Origin: CAZRIP01 sp964600165
GTDB taxonomy: Bacteria > Elusimicrobiota > Elusimicrobia > UBA1565 > UBA9628
DNA length: 50,269 bases
NCBI GenBank assembly: GCA_964600165.1
Contig: CAZRIP010000012.1
Coordinates: 1 to 50,269, forward strand
Reading direction: 5' to 3'
Shown here: one piece after another, positions 42,401 through 50,269 of the stretch
Numbering within the stretch: position 1 is the stretch's first letter
Layout of the letters: every line of letters begins with the position of its first letter
Translations under genes and position numbers: made by a program
Notes under the pieces: generated by a model
Databases searched by the model: none
Told to the model about the DNA's origin: nothing
Seen by the model: only the letters and a program-made list of their open reading frames with translations

Positions 42401-42877
42401 GTGGTCAGGCGTTGGAAGAGACAGGGCCAAGTCGTCGTCGAGATGCTCTTGATCCTGCCGATCTTCCTGACGATCGTCTTTTCGATCATGGAGATCGGTC
42501 ACATGGCCTTCTGGACGATCGTCGTCAATCACGCCACCTACGAGGTCGCGCGCATCGGCGCGATGACGGCGATCGACCGCAACGGCAACGGCCCGCGCGA
42601 CGTGACCGCCGACATGCAGAACAGGATGGGCGGGATGATCAGCGGCGCCATGGTCACGTCTTACAGCGAGGCGCACCCGTTCGCCGACCGTCAGGCCGGC
42701 GTCACCAACAGCGATCTCGTGGTGACCACGACCTTCCCGGTCAAGCTCGTCTTCCCGACGAGCCCGTTCGTTTTCGTGCCCTTCTCCAAAGGCCAATGCG
42801 TGATGAGCTCCGGGGGCTCTACGTGCAAGGTGGCGGCGACAGTGCGTATGCCGATCGAGCGGCCTCTCCCTCAATAA
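42401..42877 (+). CDS. TadE-like pseudopilin
   Basis: A 158-residue protein with a prepilin-like start (RRWKRQG-QVVVEMLLILPIFLTIVFSIMEIG): Glu at +5 after Gly-Gln and a long hydrophobic helix, as in TadE-like minor pilins. The rest is an extracytoplasmic domain with an RIGAMTAIDRNGNG segment and two Cys near the C-terminus (GQCVMSSGGSTCKV). GTG 42401 has GGAGGT five bases upstream. No separate TadF is present. Confidence 0.85.
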   Translation: MVRRWKRQGQVVVEMLLILPIFLTIVFSIMEIGHMAFWTIVVNHATYEVARIGAMTAIDRNGNGPRDVTADMQNRMGGMISGAMVTSYSEAHPFADRQAGVTNSDLVVTTTFPVKLVFPTSPFVFVPFSKGQCVMSSGGSTCKVAATVRMPIERPLPQ

Positions 42878-42878
42878 C

Positions 42879-43634
42879 ATGGAAAAAAAAGGCGTGCTGA
42901 TCCCGATGCTGCTGGCGATGGGCGCGGCGATCTTCTATCTCATGGTGCTCAGCAGCAAGGAAAAAGCGCTCAGCGGCGCCTACGAGATGGGCCAGGTTCT
43001 CGTGGCTCGAGCCGATATCCCGGAGCGCACCGTCCTCAAGGAGGACATGGTCGAGCCGGTGCCGATGCCGCGCAAGTTCATGGAGCAGGACGTCTTCGAG
43101 GTGAAGACTCCCTCCGACATCAAGATGATCGCCAACCTGGTCACCCGCGTGCGCATCCCGAAAGGCAACCAGCTCACGCAGTCCGCGCTGATCTCTCTTT
43201 CACCCGAGGCGGGCTTGAGCGTCAAGATCCCGCCAGGCTATAGGGGCGCGGTGCTTCCCATTGATCCGGAACTGAAGGCTCTCGTCAAGCCCGGCGACCG
43301 CGTCGACGTCCTCGTCACTTTCGACGCCCTGATGGCCGATAACAGGAAAGAGAAGGTCACGGCGACGATCCTGCAAAACGTTCTCGTCATCGCGGTCGGC
43401 ACGAACATGGGGCAAGGCATGAACGCGAAGCAGTTCAAGGCCGCCGGCGCGACGGAGGATAAGAACGCCGCGATCGCCGAGAAGGCGATGATCAGCCTCG
43501 CGCTCAACCCCAACGAGGCGCAGTACCTCGCTTTGGCGCTCAAGCAGGGCGACACGACCGTCGTGATGCGCGGCTTGGGCGACGTCGAGATGCATCCGAT
43601 GGAAATGGCGAGCTTCCGGAAGCTTTTCAGATAG
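42879..43634 (+). CDS. cpaB: CpaB/RcpC-like Flp pilus assembly protein
   Basis: A 251-residue protein with an N-terminal membrane helix (LIPMLLAMGAAIFYLMVL). The SAF domain follows: QVLVARADIPERTVLKEDMVEPVPMP, then NLVTRVRIPKGNQLTQSAL, and the RcpC-type domain (IPPGYRGAVLPIDPELKALVKPGDRVDVLVTFD). CpaB acts in the periplasm next to the secretin. ATG 42879 is one base after the tadE-like stop. The length is typical. Confidence 0.93.
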   Translation: MEKKGVLIPMLLAMGAAIFYLMVLSSKEKALSGAYEMGQVLVARADIPERTVLKEDMVEPVPMPRKFMEQDVFEVKTPSDIKMIANLVTRVRIPKGNQLTQSALISLSPEAGLSVKIPPGYRGAVLPIDPELKALVKPGDRVDVLVTFDALMADNRKEKVTATILQNVLVIAVGTNMGQGMNAKQFKAAGATEDKNAAIAEKAMISLALNPNEAQYLALALKQGDTTVVMRGLGDVEMHPMEMASFRKLFR

Positions 43635-43662
43635 CGATTTAGGCGTTCTCGATTCGGCGTTT

Positions 43663-43695
43663 CGGTACGACAACTAGGGCTGCAACGGTACGACA
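43663..43695 (+). repeat. Direct repeat CGGTACGACA ahead of the secretin gene
   Basis: Two copies of CGGTACGACA (43663-43672 and 43686-43695) are 23 bp apart, about two helical turns, in the 64-bp gap between cpaB and the secretin gene. They may be an operator or chance. A related CGACAACGG occurs at 43705-43713 and twice near 37032-37066. Confidence 0.4.
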
Positions 43696-43698
43696 GCA

Positions 43699-44448
43699 GT
43701 GAAACGACAACGGTGGACGGCCGTCTTGTGCCTCGGGCTTGTCCTGGGGCTGGCGAAGAGAGTCTCGGCGCAGGCCGAGGACTCGATGATCGCCATTTCG
43801 GCCGACATCGTCGAGATCTCCGGATCGGTGGAGCGCAACGCGGGATTTGTATGGGGACCGTTCCAGACCGGCATCAACTTCGCGGAGACCAAGATCCCTG
43901 GCATCTACCAGGTGGGCGACTTCGCGCGCCAAACGGCGCTGCAGACCTCGCTCCACATGCTGGAGACCGAGGGCAAGGCTCAATTGCTGTCGAACCCGAA
44001 GGTCGTCGTGCAGGCGGGCAGCCAGGCGAGCTTCGTGGTCGGCGGCGAGACGCCCTATCCCGTCACGAACAACCAGGGCGTCGGCGTGGAGTTCAAGAAG
44101 ATCGCCACGGTTTTGAACATCGTGCCGGTCATCAACCCGAACAAGAAGGACACGATCCGCGCGGAGTTCCAGCTCGAGGTCTCGAACCCCGACTTCTCGA
44201 AGCCCGTGCAGGTCGGCGGCACGGCCGTGCCCTCGATCATCACGCGTCAAGTTCAGACGGCCGTCGAGCTCAAGAGCGGCGAGACGCTCGTCATCGGCGG
44301 CTTGAAATCGAGCAGCAAGAACATCACGAAGTCGAAGGTGCCCTTCTTGGGCAGCATCCCGATCTTGGGCCTGTTGTTCACGACGACCGACGTCGTCGAT
44401 CAGCAGCAGTCCCTGTTCTTATTCATCACGATGGAAATCGTCAAATAA
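43699..44448 (+). CDS. Minimal secretin (CpaC/RcpA-like core only)
   Basis: A 249-residue protein from GTG 43699 with a signal peptide (RQRWTAVLCLGLVLGLAKRVSA-QA). Nearly all the mature part is the secretin barrel domain: TALQTSLHMLETEGKAQLLSNPKVVVQAGSQA, the VGGETPYPV segment, VGVEFKKIATVLNIVPVI and the end KSGETLVIGGL...KVPFLGSIPILGLLFTTT. The N0/BON/N1 domains that normally precede it and contact the inner-membrane machine are absent, so it is about half the usual size. It should form the outer-membrane pore of the pilus, possibly with other proteins giving the periplasmic ring. Confidence 0.9.
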   Translation: MKRQRWTAVLCLGLVLGLAKRVSAQAEDSMIAISADIVEISGSVERNAGFVWGPFQTGINFAETKIPGIYQVGDFARQTALQTSLHMLETEGKAQLLSNPKVVVQAGSQASFVVGGETPYPVTNNQGVGVEFKKIATVLNIVPVINPNKKDTIRAEFQLEVSNPDFSKPVQVGGTAVPSIITRQVQTAVELKSGETLVIGGLKSSSKNITKSKVPFLGSIPILGLLFTTTDVVDQQQSLFLFITMEIVK

Positions 44449-44452
44449 TCTG

Positions 44453-46772
<2,320 letters not shown>

Positions 46773-46789
<17 letters not shown>

Positions 46790-48293
46790 CGCCGCGGCCC
46801 TCGCCGCCCTGCTCGCGTTCGCCGGCGGCTCCGCCGTCGCTCAGCCGTTCACGCCCCAGGAAGTCAAGTTCATGCTGGACAAGACGGACGGGGCCGAGGC
46901 CCGCACGCAGAAGTTCTATCACTATTTCAAGAAAGACCGCGATCCGGGCCTCCCGGTCCCGCAGTGGGTCGATCAGACGCTCGACGCGATGCTCAAGCGG
47001 CCGGTCTGGCAAGACCCCGAGGAAGGCATCCTCAACGAGGCGCAGCTTTGGCAGGCCCCGGTCTCGGTGCTCTACGAGTTCTTCGAGCTGACGAGAAAGA
47101 CCCTTTCGGCGCAGGACGGCGGCCAATTGGCGCCGCCGGCGTCTCTCGCGCGCGATTACGAGGACAACCGCGTGCGGTTCCAGATGTCGCTCGACCGCCT
47201 CTATCGAGCGCGCCTGGGCAGCTCGCTGGTCGGCCGCGGGCGCTCGGTGATGGCGAACTTCGACCTCATCGTCAAGGAGATGGACAGCTTGATGGACGGC
47301 TTGACCTCCGGCGACGCGCAGCGCTACAAGGAGGCGGTGCTCGGCGTCGCGACGCTCTCCAACGACGCTTACGATATCCTGCAGCGCGCGCCGCGCGGCT
47401 ACGCGCCCCCCGGCTCCGAGACGCGCGGCAGCTTGAGCACCTCGCTCATCCTCAAGCTCGTCGGGATCATCTTCATCTTCGCCGCCGGTTGGCTGGTCGG
47501 GGTGCTCAACGACAAAAAGATCGAGGAAGGCGTCGCGCGCTACAAGGAAAAAGCGAAGGAGTGGGCGCACGAGTACGAGCGGCAGTTCTTGACGATCAAG
47601 GTCAACTACCTCGTCGGCGGCCCGATCGTCATCGGCATGCTCGTCGGCCTGCTTACGTTCGATCCGTTCGGCTTCCTGATCTTCTCGGGCTTCGGAATCT
47701 ACGCGGGCCTTTCGCTGCCCGGTTGGCTTCTGCGCAACATCCGCTTTCGCCGCGGCATGAAGTGCGAGGGCCAGCTCATGGACGCCATGATCTTGATGTC
47801 GAACGGGCTCAAGTCGGGCGTCGACCTCGTCGGCTGCATCCAGCTCGTCCAGCGCGATCTCCAGCCGCCGATCTCCGAGGAGTTCGGCCTCTGCATCAAG
47901 AACTACCAGCTCGGCATGAGTTTGGAGCGAGCTCTGGAAGGGGTTGAAGAACGCGTGCAAAGCCGCCTCCTTTCCTACATGATCAAGGCCGTCGTCATTC
48001 AGCGCTCGGTCGGCGGCAACCTGACCAAGATCTTCGACCGCATCGTCGAGAACATCCGCGAGGAGGCCAAGCTCGTCGAGAAGACGGCGGCGATGACGGC
48101 CCAGCAGCGCATTCAAGCGATCGTCGTCGGCGTGATGCCTTGGTTCATGCTGATCATGCTTTTCGCGTTCCAGCCCAAGCCGATGAAGGACTTTTATTTC
48201 ACGCCGCTCGGCGTGTTGACGCTCGCTTTCTGCACCATTTGGATCACGATCGGGATGAACATCGTCAACAAGTTGGGGGACATCCAGGTCTAG
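46773..48293 (+). CDS. tadB: TadB-like inner-membrane platform protein with large N-terminal extension
   Basis: The 506-residue protein starts at ATG 46773, overlapping the fusion gene by 17 bp, and has a signal-like N-terminus (AAALAALLAFAGGSAVA-QP). Residues about 24-215 are a soluble, helical extension absent from ordinary TadB proteins of about 300 residues. Then comes the usual TadB part: membrane helices near 222-245 and 275-315, the T2SSF domain (MDAMILMSNGLKSGVDLVGCIQLVQRDLQPP, GMSLERALEGVEERV, VQRSVGGNLTKIFDRI) and C-terminal helices near 448-467 and 478-500. The platform couples ATPase motion to pilin insertion. Confidence 0.9.
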
Positions 48294-48296
48294 ATT

Positions 48297-49193
48297 ATGG
48301 TCAACGACCCCCTGATCCACTGGATGCTGCTGGTCGTCGGAGTGCTCGGCTCGGTCGCCGCGTACACGGCCGCGCACCGGCTCTTCGCCCCGGCGCAAGA
48401 GGACGAGACCGAGCTCTCGAAGCTCGCCAAGAAGGAAGCCGGCATGACCACGGCTTTCTCGAGCCTCAACCCCAACGGCAGCTTGATCGACCGTCTGGAT
48501 CTCTTTCTTCTGAGGACGTTCCACCTGGACGTCAAGCTCGAGGAGCTGCACATGATGATGGGGCGCCCGGCCAAGCCGACGCCGCTCGAGATGCTGCACC
48601 TCAAGGAGCTGATGGCGCTGGGCTTGTGCGTCTTCTTTTACTTCCTCTCGGACTCGGTGGTCTTCGGGCTGTTCGGCGTCGTGGCGTTCTTCGTCCCCGA
48701 CCAGCTCTTCTTGAGCAAGATCCAAAAGCGGCAGTTCGAGATCATGAAGACCTTCCCGACGTTCGTCGACCTCGCCGCGCTGACGATCGAGGCCGGCTTG
48801 GATTACATGGCGGCCATCGAGCGCATCCTGAAGAACTCGAAGAACAAGAGCGAGCTCGAGAACGAGCTTCAGAAGGTCATCAACGAGATCCAGCTCGGCT
48901 ACTCGCGCAAGGACGCGTTGAAGCGCCTGGCCCTGCGCACGGGGGTCCAGGAGATCCGCTCGTTCGTCGGCTTGGTCATCCAATCGGACGAGCTCGGCAC
49001 CTCGCTCGTCGAGCTGTTGCGCAACTACGCGGCCGACATGCGGTTTCGCCGCCTCAACAAGGCCGAGAAGCTCGCCGCGCAGGCCTCGACCAAGATGCTC
49101 ATCCCGCTTTTCGTTTTCATCTTCCCGACGGTGTTCATCATGATGCTCGCGCCGATGGCCAAGAACCTGATACAAGGAGGGCTCGGGTTCTAG
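48297..49193 (+). CDS. tadC: TadC-like inner-membrane platform protein
   Basis: A 298-residue membrane protein, second platform subunit of the Tad pilus. There is a helix at residues 8-24, a polar region, helices near 103-138, the T2SSF core (FPTFVDLAALTIEAGLDYMAAIERIL, ELQKVINEIQLGYSRKDALKRLA, FVGLVIQSDELGTSLVELL) and a C-terminal helix (LIPLFVFIFPTVFIMML). The length and layout are normal. It starts three bases after tadB. Confidence 0.93.
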   Translation: MVNDPLIHWMLLVVGVLGSVAAYTAAHRLFAPAQEDETELSKLAKKEAGMTTAFSSLNPNGSLIDRLDLFLLRTFHLDVKLEELHMMMGRPAKPTPLEMLHLKELMALGLCVFFYFLSDSVVFGLFGVVAFFVPDQLFLSKIQKRQFEIMKTFPTFVDLAALTIEAGLDYMAAIERILKNSKNKSELENELQKVINEIQLGYSRKDALKRLALRTGVQEIRSFVGLVIQSDELGTSLVELLRNYAADMRFRRLNKAEKLAAQASTKMLIPLFVFIFPTVFIMMLAPMAKNLIQGGLGF

Positions 49194-49195
49194 CT

Positions 49196-50269
49196 ATGAT
49201 CCATCTGCTCGCCTTGACGCTCGCGCTCGGCGGCGCCTCTTGGAGCCAAGACGCGCCGTCGCCCAAGGGCAAGGACATGGATCAGCTGTTTCTCGACATG
49301 TCGAAGATCAACCTCGGCACGATCACCTCGGAAGACGACAAGAAAAAATACATCTACACGATCCAGCTCGAGAAGGCGCGCATCACGCGCAAGACCTTGA
49401 AAGACGTCTACGACAACGCCTTCGACTTGTACAAGAAGGGCGAATACGAGGGCGCGCGGGAGCTGACGGGCAAGATCCTCGCGATCGACCCCGCCTACGA
49501 GGACGCCTCGATCCTCCAGCGCGCGACCATCGAGCTCAAGGGCGCCAAGAAGCCCGAGTTCTCCGAGCGCAAGCTCGTCGAGGACAAGTTCGAGGAGGGG
49601 ATGGCGCTCTATCGCCAAGGCCGGCTCGTCGAGGCGTCCGAGCGATGGGAAGAGGCGTCGAAGCTCAACCCGACCAATCTCAAGGCCAAATATTGGCTGA
49701 AGAAATGCAGGGGAGAACTCGCCGAGGAGCATTTCCGCCGCGGCCACAAAGCCTATAGCCAGCACCGCTTGAAAGAGGCGCTCGACCAATGGTACGCCGC
49801 GCTGGTCTTAAATCCCAGATACCCGCGGCTCGTGCCCGCGATCGCCAAGGTCGAGTCCGAGGCGCGGGAGCAGGACGCCAACGAGAAATTGCAGGCGGCC
49901 CTCAATCTCTACAGCCAGGGCGAGACGGTCGAGTCGCTCAAGATGCTCGACGAGGTTCTCGAGGCCGGCCCCGGCAACACGAAGGCGCAGAAGCTCATGG
50001 CGGAGATCCGCTCCGAGATGGCCCAGCAGCACGTCGCCGCGGGCCGGCAGCTCTACGAGCAGCGCAAGTATACCGACGCGATGGCCGAGTGGAAGCACGC
50101 CACCGAGTACGGATACGATCAGCGGGCCGCCGACCAGCTCGTCGCGCGCGCCAAGGAGCAGATCCGCCGTGAGGAGCAGTTCAAGCGCCAGCAGGCGGAG
50201 ATCATCGCCAAGCGCCAAGCCGACGAGGCCGAGAAGAAAAGGCTGGAGGCGGAGACCGCGGCCGCCGCC
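49196..50269 (+). CDS. TPR protein, TadD-like (runs off window)
   Basis: The frame is open from ATG 49196 to the right edge (358 codons). It has a signal peptide (MIHLLALTLALGGASWS-QD). TPR-like helix pairs follow: VYDNAFDLYKKGEYEGARELTGKILAIDP, FEEGMALYRQGRLVEASERWEEASKLNP, HFRRGHKAYSQHRLKEALDQWYAAL and two more. A charged, Gln/Glu/Lys/Ala-rich helix begins near 330. TadD lipoproteins with TPRs help assemble the secretin; here no lipobox is seen. AAGGAGG lies inside the end of tadC. It is the last gene in view of the Tad-like operon. Confidence 0.85.
   Translation, partial: MIHLLALTLALGGASWSQDAPSPKGKDMDQLFLDMSKINLGTITSEDDKKKYIYTIQLEKARITRKTLKDVYDNAFDLYKKGEYEGARELTGKILAIDPAYEDASILQRATIELKGAKKPEFSERKLVEDKFEEGMALYRQGRLVEASERWEEASKLNPTNLKAKYWLKKCRGELAEEHFRRGHKAYSQHRLKEALDQWYAALVLNPRYPRLVPAIAKVESEAREQDANEKLQAALNLYSQGETVESLKMLDEVLEAGPGNTKAQKLMAEIRSEMAQQHVAAGRQLYEQRKYTDAMAEWKHATEYGYDQRAADQLVARAKEQIRREEQFKRQQAEIIAKRQADEAEKKRLEAETAAAA

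Overview
The window is G+C-rich bacterial chromosomal DNA with very tight packing. No intergenic gap exceeds about 130 bp, and many neighbouring genes overlap by 1-17 bp. No tRNA, rRNA, CRISPR array or intact insertion sequence was seen. The envelope is diderm: there are several predicted outer-membrane barrels, PorV-like proteins, a secretin and lipoproteins. The mix of a Tad-like pilus, PorV/FlgD-like surface proteins and a high-GC housekeeping set would fit a high-GC Elusimicrobiota lineage. That placement is an impression, not a database result.

Left part (1-7.1 kb): a partial barrel protein, queG, greA, birA, nadC and uvrB on the minus strand, with a glycosyltransferase and a GH75-like lipoprotein between them. 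From 7.1 to 20.2 kb there are exported proteins of unknown function, an aldo/keto reductase, a small barrel, a GT39-type glycosyltransferase overlapping a 1061-residue DUF4175-like protein, a MITE-like inverted repeat, a CpXC protein, a CCA-adding-type nucleotidyltransferase and a proline-rich repeat protein.

Middle part (20.2-32.9 kb): trpS-scpA-scpB-glgA and a DUF5693-like gene broken by one in-frame TAG. Then comes an unknown anchored protein followed by ftsX, a degenerate LytM (EnvC-like) gene, ctpA, tsaD and a DUF2723 membrane protein. No ftsE lies beside ftsX in this window.

Right part (32.9-50.3 kb): surface biology. It holds a PorV-like barrel with a coiled-coil tail, a zinc metallopeptidase, and a coiled-coil/membrane/propeller protein. 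A 1267-residue secreted protein with seven WDGR-type FlgD-like modules overlaps a PorV-like gene. The window ends in a Tad-like pilus operon: two tiny prepilins, a TadE-like protein, CpaB, a very short secretin, a TadZ-TadA fusion, a TadB with a large extra N-terminal domain, TadC and a TPR protein that runs off the window.

A theme across the window is that many first genes have a recognisable -10 box only 5-9 bp before the start codon. They are probably transcribed as leaderless or nearly leaderless mRNAs. The best candidates for an undescribed system are the rearranged Tad machine and the WDGR surface protein/PorV pair.
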